This document shows positions 30,077 through 39,870 of a stretch of DNA of 64,000 nt, one piece after another. Position 1 is the stretch's first letter, and each line of letters opens with the position of its first letter. The stretch is from VAZQ01 sp963835165 (lineage in GTDB: Bacteria > Pseudomonadota > Alphaproteobacteria > Rhizobiales > Xanthobacteraceae), in the NCBI GenBank assembly GCA_963835165.1, contig CAWIGD010000037.1, forward strand, positions 62,001-126,000, given 5' to 3'. The notes under the pieces were generated by a model. It was not told the origin of the DNA, did not search any database, and saw only the letters and a program-made list of their open reading frames with translations. The translations under genes and the position numbers were made by a program.

Positions 30077-31067
30077 TTGCCGCATCGAAATCTGATCACC
30101 GACGTCGCCGGCATCCTGGTCGGTCAGGCCGATGATGCGCGGCTCGCCTCGGGCGTCACCGCCGTGGTGTTCGCGGAGCCTGCCGTCGCGGCTGTCGACG
30201 TGCGCGGCGGCGCGCCGGCCACCCGCGAGACCGATCTGCTCGAACCCCATCGCACCGCCGAGCGCATCGACGCCGTGGTGTTGTCCGGCGGCTCGGCCTT
30301 CGGCCTGGACTCCGCCGCGGGCGTCCAGGCGCTCCTGCGGGAGCGCGGCCGCGGCTTTGCAATCGGAAATATCCGGGTGCCGCTGGTTTGCGGCGCCGCG
30401 CTGTTCGACCTGCTCAATGGCGGCGACAAGAACTGGGGCCGCTTTCCGCCCTTATCGCGATCTCGGCTACGCCGCCGCCGCCCTGGCCGGCGACACCTTT
30501 GCGCTGGGCACCGCCGGCGCGGGCTTCGGGGCCACGACCGTCAATCTCAGGGGCGGGCTGGGCTCCGCCTCCGCCGTGACGCGCGACGGCCACACCGTCG
30601 GGGCGCTCGCCGCGGTGAATGCCTGCGGCAGCGCCAATGTCGGCAGCGGGCCGCACTTTTGGGCGGCACCGTTCGAGATCGATCACGAATTCGGCGGATT
30701 GGGTTTTCCGGCAACCCTGCCGCCCGCCGCGCTTGCCCCGGTCGCGAAAGGACGGCCGGGCGAGAATACGACCATTGCCATCGTTGCCACCGACGCCGCG
30801 CTGACCAAGGCGCAGACCAAGGAGCTCGCGGTCATGGCCCAGGACGGCCTCGCCCGCGCCCTCTACCCGGCGCATACGACCCTCGACGGCGACACCGTGT
30901 TCGCCGTGGCAACCGGGCGGCGGCCCCTCGCCGACGCGGTCAACGAACTCACGGAACTGGGGGCAGTCGCCGCCAACGTGCTGGCGCGGGCAGTGGCCCG
31001 GGGCGTATTCGAGGCCAAAACCCTGCCCGGCGGCCCACCCAGCTGGCGGGATTGTCACCGGAAGTGA
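30077..31067 (+). pseudogene. P1 family (DmpA/NylC-like) peptidase, split by a frameshift
   Basis: The N-terminal half reads LITDVAGILVGQADDARLAS, RGGAPATRETDLLEP and LSGGSAFGLDSAAGVQ in one frame as far as about 30450. The second half continues one frame over: YRDLGYAAAALAGDTFALG, then VNLRGGLGSAS, then ENTTIAIVATDAALTKAQ. The join (NWGRFPP to YRDLGY) needs removal of one base in CCGCCCTTATCG at about 30446-30456. The Asn-Thr pair of ENTT is where NylC-type enzymes self-cleave (family knowledge). The start is probably the TTG at 30077; an ATG at 30005 is in frame. Sequencing indel or true decay. Confidence 0.75.
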
Positions 31068-31201
31068 CTTTTGCAGGAATAATCGGCGGGTTGGTTGACT
31101 CCGCCTCGAATTGGCCACTTAAGGCAGGATTAAGGATATAGACGGAAACTCAGGCTCTTGGCGTCCGAGGGCTTGCGGAATCCCAGGCTTGGAGATCGGA
31201 C

Positions 31202-32260
31202 ATGCGTCTGGCAGCAATAGCGTCCGCACTCGCGATTCTCTTGTGCGCGGCTGTGTTTGGCGCGATTTTTTTGCAAAGAACCTCAGTGTCTGGTCCGGCG
31301 CCCTCGCCGGCGCTGGCAGCGCCCGGGGAAGATCAGGCTCCAGCGGCGGCGACGAATGCACGCGCTGAGGCCGTGCGGGCCGCAGGCCCTGCCGAACAGC
31401 CAATCGTGGTGGCCCAGCAGGCCCCCGCGGCGCCGGTCGCATCTAACTGCAGTAATCCCAACGCTTTGGGGATCTCGCGCGTGGTCGAGATCGACACCAC
31501 TGGCGGACCCGGCTTCGGCTTCGAGCACTTCAAGAGCCATGACTTCCTGCGCGAAGGCGAAGTGGTGCTGACCTTCGACGATGGCCCCTGGCCGAAGAAC
31601 ACGCCGAACGTATTAGCCGCCCTCGCCGCACACTGCACCAAGGCGATCTTCTTCCCGATCGGCCTGCATGCCACTTACGAGCCCGGCATCCTCAAGCAGG
31701 TTGCCGCCGCCGGCCACGCCGTCGGTTCGCATACCTGGTGCCATCAGGATTTGTCGAAGACCAAGGGCAAGTGCCAAATCAGCGGCAAGACCCAAGCCTA
31801 CGATTACGACCCGAAGGACGAGATCGAGAAGGGCATCAGCGCCGTGCGTTGGGCCGTCGGCGGCCCGACCGCACCCTATTTCCGCTTCCCGGCGCTGCGG
31901 CAGCCGCCGGAACTGGTCGAGTATCTCGGCAAGCGAAACATCGCGATCTTCTCAACCGACCTCAACTCGTTCGATTTCAAGATGCGCAAGCCCGAGCAGG
32001 TCAGGCAGTCGGTCCTGGCCAAGTTGAAGAAGCACGGCAAGGGTATTGTCCTGCTTCATGATTTCCAACACGCGACCGGTGATGGCGCAATGGACCTGCT
32101 CAACGACCTCAAGGCCGGCGGCTACAAGGTCGTGTTCATGAAGCCCAAGTTCCCGGTGACCACGATCGCGTCCTACGACGAGGCGATCCTCAAGCAGGTG
32201 AAGGGTCCCGTGAGCGACGGCCGCCCGACCTCCAGCGTCGTGCGCACGATCAACGAGTAA
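31202..32260 (+). CDS. Polysaccharide deacetylase family protein
   Basis: 352-residue NodB-homology protein. N-terminal membrane anchor or signal (ALAILLCAAVFGAIFLQ), an Ala/Pro-rich linker to about 80, then the NodB domain: TFDDGP at 124-129 (catalytic Asp and metal Asp), GSHTWCHQDL with metal histidines 177 and 181, and PYFRFPALR. The C-terminal LLHDFQHAT supplies another conserved His. Likely acts on a periplasmic or cell-envelope polysaccharide. Confidence 0.88.
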   Translation: MRLAAIASALAILLCAAVFGAIFLQRTSVSGPAPSPALAAPGEDQAPAAATNARAEAVRAAGPAEQPIVVAQQAPAAPVASNCSNPNALGISRVVEIDTTGGPGFGFEHFKSHDFLREGEVVLTFDDGPWPKNTPNVLAALAAHCTKAIFFPIGLHATYEPGILKQVAAAGHAVGSHTWCHQDLSKTKGKCQISGKTQAYDYDPKDEIEKGISAVRWAVGGPTAPYFRFPALRQPPELVEYLGKRNIAIFSTDLNSFDFKMRKPEQVRQSVLAKLKKHGKGIVLLHDFQHATGDGAMDLLNDLKAGGYKVVFMKPKFPVTTIASYDEAILKQVKGPVSDGRPTSSVVRTINE

Positions 32261-32271
32261 CCAGCGCGCGC

Positions 32272-33519
32272 TCACGTCCCGAACCGTTCCGCCCGGTACG
32301 GCGCCGGATCGCAGAACGGCGTCGCGCCCGTCACCATTTCGGCCAGGAGCCGTCCGGTCGCGGGCCCGAGCGTCAATCCCCAGTGGGCATGGCCATAAGC
32401 GAGCCACAGCTCGCCGTGTCCCGGCGCGCGGCCGATGACCGGCCGCGAGTCCGGGAAACAGGGCCGGCTGCCCATCCATGTCGCGGCCTCGGCCTGCTCC
32501 CCGAGCGGAAACAGCTGCTTGGCGGCTGGCAGCAACCGGTCGAACTGCACCGGCGTCGGCGGGGCATCGCGCGGGGCGAACTCCGCCCCGGTGGTGAGCC
32601 GGATGCCCTGCTCCATCGGCGCGAGGCAGTAGCCGTTCTCGATATCGACCACCGGACGTCCGAGGGCAGCGTTCCCAGCCGCCCGATAGTGCCGGTGATA
32701 GCCGCGCTTGAGGCCGAGCGGCAGCTTGATGCCGAGCGGCGCAAGCACATCGGGGGCAAACGGCCCGAGCGCCACCACCGCCTGCGCGGCATCGACCGGC
32801 CCCTCGGTGGTCTCAACCCGCCAGCGCCCATCTGCGCGGTGAAGCGAGCGCGCATCCCCGCGCACCACCACGCCCCCGAGTGCGGCGAAGCGCGCGGCAA
32901 AAGCCTGGGTCACCGCGAGCGGATTGGTGATGCTGGCGACGCCCTGCCAATGGACCGCATGGCGGAAGACCGGCGCGAGGCTCGGCTCGACCTCGCGCGC
33001 GGCCTCGGTGTCGAGTGCGCGGTAGGGAATGCCGAACTCCTGCGCCAGCGCCAGCTCACCCTTGAGCGCGCCAAAACTGCGGTCGCCACGATAGAGCTTG
33101 AGCCAGCCTTCCTTGCGCAGATAGCGGAGCGCGCCCGCTTCCGCCAGCAGCGCTTCGTGCTCCGCCACCGCGCGCGCAAACAACGGGCGCATCACGCGGG
33201 CGGTGTCGATCAAGCGCCCGGGGGACGATGCAGCAAGAAACTTGAGCAGCCACGGTGCGACCTGCGGCAGGAAGGTCAGGTGATAATTGGCCTCAGGGGC
33301 GCGTTTGAGCGCGACCCGCAGCAAGGTCACGGGGTCCGAGGGAAAGGCCGGCGGAAACACGGTGTTGCCTTCGATCGCGCCGGCGTTGCCGTAGGAGGTC
33401 TCCTCGCCCGGCGCGCGCCGATCGAGCAGCGCAACGGCCAGGCCACGCTTCGCCAGCTGCAGTCCAATCGAGGTGCCGACAATGCCGGCACCAAGCACGA
33501 GGGCATCGACGCGTGCCAT
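32272..33519 (-). CDS. FAD-dependent D-amino acid dehydrogenase-like oxidoreductase (DadA family)
   Basis: 415 residues. FAD-binding GAGIVG at 10-15 (MARVDALVLGAGIVGTSIGL) and the DAO C-terminal region (WMGSRPCFPDSRPVIGRAPG, LAYGHAHWGLTLGPATGRL) match DadA. Oxidises an amino or imino acid and feeds electrons onward; the substrate is open. AAGGAATT precedes the ATG; a further ATG 5 codons upstream is in frame but less likely. Confidence 0.88.
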   Translation of the reverse strand: MARVDALVLGAGIVGTSIGLQLAKRGLAVALLDRRAPGEETSYGNAGAIEGNTVFPPAFPSDPVTLLRVALKRAPEANYHLTFLPQVAPWLLKFLAASSPGRLIDTARVMRPLFARAVAEHEALLAEAGALRYLRKEGWLKLYRGDRSFGALKGELALAQEFGIPYRALDTEAAREVEPSLAPVFRHAVHWQGVASITNPLAVTQAFAARFAALGGVVVRGDARSLHRADGRWRVETTEGPVDAAQAVVALGPFAPDVLAPLGIKLPLGLKRGYHRHYRAAGNAALGRPVVDIENGYCLAPMEQGIRLTTGAEFAPRDAPPTPVQFDRLLPAAKQLFPLGEQAEAATWMGSRPCFPDSRPVIGRAPGHGELWLAYGHAHWGLTLGPATGRLLAEMVTGATPFCDPAPYRAERFGT

Positions 33520-33722
33520 GGAATTCCTTTTCAACGTCAGCGCGGCGCGTGCGCACCGGCCCGCACATTCGGCGGCGAGTGCCGCCGCGCTCTATATATG
33601 GGTTTGAGATCCCGCGCGCGGCAGGCTGCTCGATTCGATTTGGCGTGGTTTGAACAGCCCGCGATGCGCGTTGCCCCTTCCCGGCTCCCGTGTTAGGCGA
33701 ACAGCGCGTTACGGAGGATCTG

Positions 33723-34409
33723 ATGCTGCGTCCGCTGATCGTCGCCCCGTCGATCTTGGCCGCCGACTTCGCAAAGCTCGGCGACGAGGTGCGCGCCATC
33801 GATGCGGCCGGCGCGGATTGGATTCATGTCGATGTCATGGACGGGCACTTCGTGCCCAACATTTCGATCGGCCCCGATGTGGTGAAGGCGCTGCGCCCCC
33901 ACACCAAGAAGGTGCTCGATGTGCACCTGATGATCGCGCCGTGCGATCCTTATCTCGAAGCCTTCGCCAAGGCCGGCGCCGATATCATCACGGTTCACGT
34001 GGAAGCGGGACCGCACGTGCACCGTTCGCTGCAGACGATCCGCGCGCTCGGCAAGAAGGCGGGCGTCACGCTCAACCCCGGCACCCCGGAGAGCACGATC
34101 GAACCGGTCATCGACCTCGTCGATCTCATCCTGGTGATGTCGGTCAATCCGGGCTTCGGCGGCCAGAGCTTCATTCCGTTCGCTGCCGAGAAGATTTCGC
34201 GCCTGCGCGCCCTCGCGGGTGCGCGCCCCATCGACATCGAGGTCGACGGCGGCATTACCGCGGACACCGCCCCGATCGTCGCGCAGGCCGGCGCCAATGT
34301 CCTGGTCGCGGGCTCGGCGGTGTTCAAGGGCGGCAAGCCCGATGCGTACCGTACGAACATCGCTGCGATCCGGAACGCGGCGGCGCTCGCGCGCGGGGAA
34401 GCGGCGTAA
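33723..34409 (+). CDS. rpe: Ribulose-phosphate 3-epimerase
   Basis: 228-residue TIM barrel that interconverts ribulose 5-phosphate and xylulose 5-phosphate (pentose phosphate and Calvin cycles). Motifs: VAPSILAADFAKLG, HVDVMDGHFVPNIS at about 35-48, VMSVNPGFGGQSFIP and EVDGGITADTAP. ACGGAGG precedes the ATG. The stop overlaps the GST gene start (TAATG). Confidence 0.95.
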   Translation: MLRPLIVAPSILAADFAKLGDEVRAIDAAGADWIHVDVMDGHFVPNISIGPDVVKALRPHTKKVLDVHLMIAPCDPYLEAFAKAGADIITVHVEAGPHVHRSLQTIRALGKKAGVTLNPGTPESTIEPVIDLVDLILVMSVNPGFGGQSFIPFAAEKISRLRALAGARPIDIEVDGGITADTAPIVAQAGANVLVAGSAVFKGGKPDAYRTNIAAIRNAAALARGEAA

Positions 34410-35383
34410 TGGGCGTCCTGATCGACGGCGCGTGGCGCGACGGCGAGCTTCCGCAGGAAACCGGCGCCAGCGGCGAGTTTCGCCGTGCCGACAGCCGCTT
34501 TCGCGAGCGCATCACCGCCGATGGGTCATCCGGTTTCAAGGCCGAAGCCGGGCGCTATCACCTCTACGTCGCCCATGGCTGTCCATGGGCACACCGCACC
34601 TTGATCTATCGGTCGGTCAAGAAGCTGCAGGGCGCAATCACGGTCGCCTATTCGGTCCCTGGGCTCCGGCAGCAAGGCTGGACCTTCGCCGATGATCCCG
34701 CCTTCCCGGACTGTACGCCCGACGGCGTGAACGGCTTCCGCTATCTGCATCAAGCCTACACCGCCACGGATCCGCACTATACCGGCAAGGTCACCGTCCC
34801 GACATTGTGGGACACCAAGACCCGACGGATCGTCAACAACGAGTTCCCCGACATCATCCGCATGCTCAACAGCGAATTCGACGCCATCGCAGGCGACGAT
34901 GCCGACTTCTACCCCAAGCCGCTGCGCGCCGAGATCGATCGCCTCAACGACCTCATCTACGCCAACGTCAACAACGGGGTCTACCGCTGCGGCTTCGCCA
35001 AGTCGCAGGCCGCATACGAGCAGGCCTACGATGCGCTGTTCGCCACCCTCGACGAGCTCGAGGCACGACTATCAAAGCAGCGCTACCTGCTCGGACGCCA
35101 GGTCACCGAGGCCGACTGGCGGCTGTTTCCCACTTTGGTCCGGTTCGATGTCGCCTATTTCTCGTTATTTCGATGCAACAAGAAGCGCATCGCCGACTAC
35201 CCCAACCTCTCGAACTACATGCGCGAGCTCTACGCCCTGCCCGGCATCGCCGAGACCGTGAAAGCGCGCTATTACGTGATCAACTACTGGTCGATCGCGC
35301 GGCTCAATCCGCTCGGCATCATTCCAAAGGGAACGCCGGTCGATTACACGCAGCCGCACGATCGTGCCCGGCTCGCCAACTAG
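34409..35383 (+). CDS. Glutathionyl-hydroquinone reductase-like glutathione S-transferase
   Basis: 324-residue Xi-class GST (YqjG/ECM4 type). The active-site motif CPWAHR is at 58-63 with Cys58; the C-terminal half has EADWRLFPTLVRFDVAY and the conserved YYVINYWSIARLNPLGIIP. Reduces glutathionyl-hydroquinones, a detoxification step in quinone and aromatic metabolism. Coupled to rpe by a one-base TAATG overlap. Confidence 0.9.
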   Translation: MGVLIDGAWRDGELPQETGASGEFRRADSRFRERITADGSSGFKAEAGRYHLYVAHGCPWAHRTLIYRSVKKLQGAITVAYSVPGLRQQGWTFADDPAFPDCTPDGVNGFRYLHQAYTATDPHYTGKVTVPTLWDTKTRRIVNNEFPDIIRMLNSEFDAIAGDDADFYPKPLRAEIDRLNDLIYANVNNGVYRCGFAKSQAAYEQAYDALFATLDELEARLSKQRYLLGRQVTEADWRLFPTLVRFDVAYFSLFRCNKKRIADYPNLSNYMRELYALPGIAETVKARYYVINYWSIARLNPLGIIPKGTPVDYTQPHDRARLAN

Positions 35384-35390
35384 GGCCGCG

Positions 35391-35423
35391 CCGGGCTGCG
35401 CGTGTCGGTGACGCGCAGCCCGG
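35391..35423. terminator. Hairpin between convergent GST and TPR-protein genes
   Basis: A 13-bp perfect stem CCGGGCTGCGCGT (35391-35403) / ACGCGCAGCCCGG (35411-35423) with a 7-nt loop. No T-run on either side; probably a bidirectional or Rho-assisted terminator. Confidence 0.55.
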
Positions 35424-35446
35424 AGGGCGCACAGCACCAACCGATC

Positions 35447-37039
35447 TCAATTCGCCTTAGCGACGAACGCGCGCGCCGCGGCAATCTCGGGGCGGACCGG
35501 CTCGGCGGTCTCGCCGAGCGCGACCGCGGCGGCATAGTATTGCCGAGCCTTGGCGGCATCGCCCAGCTGCTCCGCCGCCTTCGCCGCCCCGAGGGTGGCG
35601 CCGAGGCGGTGCGGCTCCTTCTTGAGCGTCGCTTCGAAGGCCGCGAGCGCGTCCTTGGGCTGGCCGCGCCCGAGCAGCATCGCACCATAGAGCTCGCGCG
35701 CCGGCACGATCGGACCCGGCGTCACCGGCGCCTTCTCGGTCTTGTCCTCGGCCGCGGCGGCTGCGGCCATGGCGGCGAGCGCCTCGTCGTACTTGCCTTG
35801 TGCGTAAAGCAGCCACGCGTTGGCGGTCTGCCACTGGATATCGACCTGTTCGGCCCAATAGGCGTCCTTCGCCTCGCGCAGCTTGTCGCGCAACTCGGCG
35901 AGCTTGGCGATGTCGGCGGTGGCCGCGTCGGGCTTGCCCGAGCGCGCCGCACCCACCGCGCGGGCGAAATGGGTGATCGCCATGACATGGGGGAACTTGC
36001 TGGGGCGAACCTCGAGCGCCGCGGCGCCGCTCCAATCACCACGCTCCATCGCGTAGCGCGCAGGCGAGGCCGCGAGCGCGAAACTCGCACCGGGAAGGTC
36101 GGGATTGACGGCGGTTGCCGCCGCCATCTCGTCGATCACAGCGCGCGCGTTCTTGTCCTGCGCGAGCTGCAGATAGGCATAGACCATGTAGTCCTGACCA
36201 TGGAGCTGATCACCATACTCCTTGTCGGCCTTGGCAGCGCGCACCGAGCCCGCATTGGCCGCGATCGATTCCTTCCAGTAGCCGACGCGGGTGAAGATGT
36301 GGGACGGCATGTGCTGGGCGTGGGGTGCCGTAGGCGCAATCTTGGAATAGCGCGTTGCGGCGTCGAGGCCCTTTTCAGCGATCGGAGGATAGTCGTAGGA
36401 GTGAATGAGATAGTGGGCGACGCCGGGATGTTGCGGCTGGCGCTTGAAGATGTCTTCCAGGATCGCGGCCGCCTTGAGCTGATTGGAATAGGTCTTGTCG
36501 GCGGGCGAGGCCGCAACGTCGAGCGCAAGGGCGTAGTAGATTTGTGCCTCGTCGTCCTGCGGATAGTGTTGCGCCACCGCCGCCATCGCCTTGAGATAGG
36601 CCTGCACCCGGGTACGGTGATCGATCTTGTCGTAATCGGTATAGAACGCGCCGAGCGCGTCGATAAACTCTCGTTCGCGCGGCGTCTTCGCGCCGATGGC
36701 CTTGCCCTTTTGAATGGCCGCAAGTCCCTCCGCGAGATTGGCGGCGGGCGGCACGCCGAACGGATTGAGCAACAAGCTCGTTGCGATGCCCCAGTACGCG
36801 ATGGCGCAGTCGGGATCGGCCTTGAGGACATCCTCGAAAATATCCTTCGACGCGCGATACCAGAACGAATGCTGGTAGCGCATGCCGCGATCGAACCGGC
36901 GTTGCGCCGTCTCGTTGCACGACGTCTCGAAGTGGACGGCGCCGAGCCGTTGCTCGGCAGCGTCCTGCGCCGCGGCGGACTGGGCGATCCCGGTCGCGAG
37001 CGCGGCGGCAAAAGCGGCGGCTAGCGGTGACCTGAGCAT
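35447..37039 (-). CDS. Secreted TPR-like repeat protein of unknown function
   Basis: 530 residues: signal peptide (LRSPLAAAFAAALATGIAQSAAAQ), then helical TPR-like units such as FEDVLKADPDCAIAYWGIAT, DIFKRQPQHPGVAHYLIHSY, and near the C-terminus AFEATLKKEPHRLGATLGAA. Conserved features HAQHMPSHIFTRVGYWKESI are typical of a widespread uncharacterised family. GGGAGGCG precedes the ATG at 37039. Exported scaffold; partner unknown. Confidence 0.8.
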   Translation of the reverse strand: MLRSPLAAAFAAALATGIAQSAAAQDAAEQRLGAVHFETSCNETAQRRFDRGMRYQHSFWYRASKDIFEDVLKADPDCAIAYWGIATSLLLNPFGVPPAANLAEGLAAIQKGKAIGAKTPREREFIDALGAFYTDYDKIDHRTRVQAYLKAMAAVAQHYPQDDEAQIYYALALDVAASPADKTYSNQLKAAAILEDIFKRQPQHPGVAHYLIHSYDYPPIAEKGLDAATRYSKIAPTAPHAQHMPSHIFTRVGYWKESIAANAGSVRAAKADKEYGDQLHGQDYMVYAYLQLAQDKNARAVIDEMAAATAVNPDLPGASFALAASPARYAMERGDWSGAAALEVRPSKFPHVMAITHFARAVGAARSGKPDAATADIAKLAELRDKLREAKDAYWAEQVDIQWQTANAWLLYAQGKYDEALAAMAAAAAAEDKTEKAPVTPGPIVPARELYGAMLLGRGQPKDALAAFEATLKKEPHRLGATLGAAKAAEQLGDAAKARQYYAAAVALGETAEPVRPEIAAARAFVAKAN

Positions 37040-37206
37040 GGTCGCCTCCCTATGTGTTCTGATCGAGATGAGGCCGAGCAAACGCGGCCGCACTTTAACA
37101 AAGGCGGGGCTACCCGGCAATTTGGCTCTCCCGTCGGCAGTCACCCGGTGAATTGAGCTTGCGGCCGCTATCTGCTACAGCGCGGCCATAACTTCCAAGG
37201 CCAGCC

Positions 37207-38517
37207 ATGATTCCACGCTACACTCGGCCCGAAATGGCCGCGATCTGGGACCCGCAGACGCGCTTCCGCATCTGGTTCGAGATCGAGGCGCACGCGGCCG
37301 ACGCGCTCGCCGACCTCGGCGTGATTCCGAAGGCCGCCGCCAAGAAAATCTGGGACAAGGGCAAGGACGCCACTTTCGACGTCGCGCGCATCGATGCGAT
37401 CGAGCGCGAGGTCAAGCACGACGTCATCGCTTTCCTCACGCATCTCGCCGAGATCGTGGGACCCGAGGCGCGTTTCGTGCATCAGGGCATGACCTCCTCC
37501 GATGTGCTCGACACCTGCTTCAACGTGCAGCTGGTGCGGGCGGCCGATCTGCTGATCGCCGACGTCGACAAGCTCCTTGCGGCGCTGCGCCGGCGCGCCT
37601 TCGAGTACAAACGCACGCCGACCATCGGCCGCTCGCACGGCATCCATGCCGAGCCCACGACCTTTGGCGTCAAGCTCGCCTATGCCTATGCCGAATTCTT
37701 CCGCGCCAAGGAACGGCTCATCTGCGCGCGGACGGAGGTCGCGACCTGCGCCATTTCCGGGGCGGTCGGCACGTTCGCGCAGATCGATCCGCGGGTGGAA
37801 GCGCATGTCGCCGAGGCGATGGGACTCGCGGTCGAACCGGTCTCGACCCAGATCATCCCGCGCGACCGACACGCCATGTATTTCGCCACTTTGGGCGTGG
37901 TCGCCTCATCGGTCGAGCGGCTCGCCACGGAATTCCGTCATTTGCAGCGCACCGAGGTGCTGGAGGCCGAGGAGTTCTTTTCCGAGGGTCAAAAAGGCTC
38001 CTCCGCCATGCCGCACAAGCGCAATCCGGTGCTGTCGGAGAACGTCACCGGCCTTGCCCGCATCGTGCGCGCCTATGTGACGCCCGCGCTGGAGAACGTC
38101 GTGCTCTGGCACGAGCGCGACATCTCGCATTCCTCGGTCGAGCGCATGATCGGCCCGGACGCCACCGGGACGCTGGATTTCGCGCTGACGCGCCTCGCTT
38201 CCATCGTCGACAAGCTCGTGGTCTATCCCGCCAACATGCAGAAGAATCTCGACCTGCTTGGCGGCCTGGTGCATTCCCAACGGGTGATGATCGCGCTCAC
38301 GCAGAAGGGCGTTGCGCGCGAGGACGCCTATGCCATCGTGCAGCGCAACGCCATGAAGGTCTGGCAAGGCGAAGGCGACTTCCTGTCGTTTCTCACGGCC
38401 GACAAGGACGTGCGCAAGCACCTCAGCGAGGCTGAGCTCAAGGCCAATTTCGACCTCGACCATCACCTCAGGCATGTCGACACCATCTTCGAGCGGGTGT
38501 TCGGCAAGACTGCCTGA
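37207..38517 (+). CDS. purB: Adenylosuccinate lyase
   Basis: 436 residues; catalyses the eighth step of IMP synthesis and the conversion of adenylosuccinate to AMP. Superfamily signature GSSAMPHKRNP at about 264-274, HQGMTSSDVLDT substrate loop, and the GRSHGIHAEPTTFG His region. Opens with MIPRYTRPEMAAIWDPQTRF, normal for the family. Unlinked from the purLQSC genes 7 kb downstream. Confidence 0.95.
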   Translation: MIPRYTRPEMAAIWDPQTRFRIWFEIEAHAADALADLGVIPKAAAKKIWDKGKDATFDVARIDAIEREVKHDVIAFLTHLAEIVGPEARFVHQGMTSSDVLDTCFNVQLVRAADLLIADVDKLLAALRRRAFEYKRTPTIGRSHGIHAEPTTFGVKLAYAYAEFFRAKERLICARTEVATCAISGAVGTFAQIDPRVEAHVAEAMGLAVEPVSTQIIPRDRHAMYFATLGVVASSVERLATEFRHLQRTEVLEAEEFFSEGQKGSSAMPHKRNPVLSENVTGLARIVRAYVTPALENVVLWHERDISHSSVERMIGPDATGTLDFALTRLASIVDKLVVYPANMQKNLDLLGGLVHSQRVMIALTQKGVAREDAYAIVQRNAMKVWQGEGDFLSFLTADKDVRKHLSEAELKANFDLDHHLRHVDTIFERVFGKTA

Positions 38518-38558
38518 TTTCCCTCGCCGCAACACTTGCCGTCAAACGCTTGACACGC

Positions 38559-38800
38559 TCACGCGAGCGTCCGCAGGAACTCCCGCACGGCCGCGTTGAA
38601 CTCGCGCGGCCGCTCCCAGTGCACGAAGCGGCCCGCGCCCGGAATCGAAGGTGCCTCGCGGAAGTTTTTCATGCCGGCGAGAACCTCCGGCTTATCGGGA
38701 TACGGATCGTTCGCGCCGCACACGCCCAGCACCGGCAGATCGAGCTGGCGAAAGGCCGGAACGAGATCCGGCACCGAGGATCCAAACTCGAGCATTCCGT
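38559..38800 (-). pseudogene. C-terminal fragment of an alpha/beta hydrolase
   Basis: Minus-strand reading GMLEFGSSVPDLVPAFRQLD, LPVLGVCGANDPYPDKPEVL and GAGRFVHWERPREFNAAVRE is the last ~78 residues of an alpha/beta hydrolase, including the acid (GANDP) and the His (GRFVHWE) of the triad. The nucleophile-bearing N-terminal two thirds are missing; upstream sequence belongs to an ABC binding protein in another frame. Evidence of a deletion or recombination that joined two genes near 38795-38815. Confidence 0.75.
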
Positions 38801-39631
38801 GGCGATACTCATGGCGTCCTTCAGCGACGGGTTGAGGCCGGTAAACTGCTGGTTGATGTCGCGCGTGGCAGCCTCGTTCGTGTTGGCGAACTGCGCGCCC
38901 TTGATCACCGCGCGCGCGAACTTTTCCGCCGTCGCGCGGTTCTTCTCGACCCATGGCGCTAGCGCGATGTACTGCGTGATATCGGAGTTGGGAGCGGTCT
39001 CGACATAGGTCCAACTCACGATCTCCGCCTTGTCGGTCGCCATCAGCGCCGAGCGGAACGGCTCGACCTGAACCACGGCGTCGAGCTGGCCGTTCAGGAG
39101 CGGATCGTTCATCTGCGGGAACGGTACCTCGGTGAACCGCACCTTGCTGCGGTCGACGCCATGCTTCTCGAGCGCGGCGACCGCGTGCAGCCACGCAGAG
39201 CTGTTGATGACGTTAACCGCCACGCGCTTGCCCTCGAGGTCCTTCAGCGTGTTCACCGCGCCTTTGCGCACGATGAGGGCCGTCGTCGTGTCGGGAGGCG
39301 AAGCGCGCACCACCGCGCCGGGGGCGAGCAGGATCGCATCGAGTCCTTGCTCGATCGCCTGCAACGTCGAAACCGTGTTGCTGAATGCGATGTCGATGCG
39401 GCCCGACTGCAGCACCGGCACCGCAAGGGCGCCGCTCTCGAACTTCGTGACCTCGACGTCGAGCCCCTCGGCCTTGAAGAACCCCTGCCGCTCGGCGATG
39501 ACCGCGCCGAGCGACTCCGAGAACGGCAGCAGGCCGAGCCGGATTTTCTCCTGCGCAATCGCTGCCAGCGGAGACGCGAGAACGCCGAGCAAGACCAACA
39601 ACGAGCACACGATGCGTCGAAAGACAGCCAC
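38669..39631 (-). CDS. ABC transporter substrate-binding protein (SsuA/NMT1 type), 3' truncated by fusion
   Basis: Signal peptide (VFRRIVCSLLVLLGVLASPLAAIAQ), then KIRLGLLPFSESLGAVIAER, FFKAEGLDVEV, GRIDIAFSNTVSTL and the C-terminal LNPSLKDAM, as in nitrate/sulfonate/thiamine-precursor binding proteins. After about residue 280 the reading changes to non-protein-like sequence because the DNA there is the hydrolase tail in another frame. Start is uncertain: GTG at 39631 or TTG at 39667. Probably non-functional or altered at the C-terminus. No permease or ATPase gene is nearby. Confidence 0.75.
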   Translation of the reverse strand: MAVFRRIVCSLLVLLGVLASPLAAIAQEKIRLGLLPFSESLGAVIAERQGFFKAEGLDVEVTKFESGALAVPVLQSGRIDIAFSNTVSTLQAIEQGLDAILLAPGAVVRASPPDTTTALIVRKGAVNTLKDLEGKRVAVNVINSSAWLHAVAALEKHGVDRSKVRFTEVPFPQMNDPLLNGQLDAVVQVEPFRSALMATDKAEIVSWTYVETAPNSDITQYIALAPWVEKNRATAEKFARAVIKGAQFANTNEAATRDINQQFTGLNPSLKDAMSIATECSSLDPRCRISFRPFASSICRCWACAARTIRIPISRRFSPA

Positions 39632-39870
39632 GGCGCCCCCCGTTCTCTTCGATATACCGGCCAGCAAGCCTAGTGAGCACCTTTTGTGCCGTCAACGGCG
39701 CCACGCAGCCAGCTGCACTCGCGGATTGTGGCAAGCCGCCAACACATGATCGCGCAATTGCGCCAAGGCACTCGACCGTCGTCCGGCAACCGGTGATCGA
39801 GCAAGACTTCCGAGGGACGTCCGCGGGGCGGTGCTCCAGCGTTGCGCGGCGATCGTTCTTTTCGTACCAA

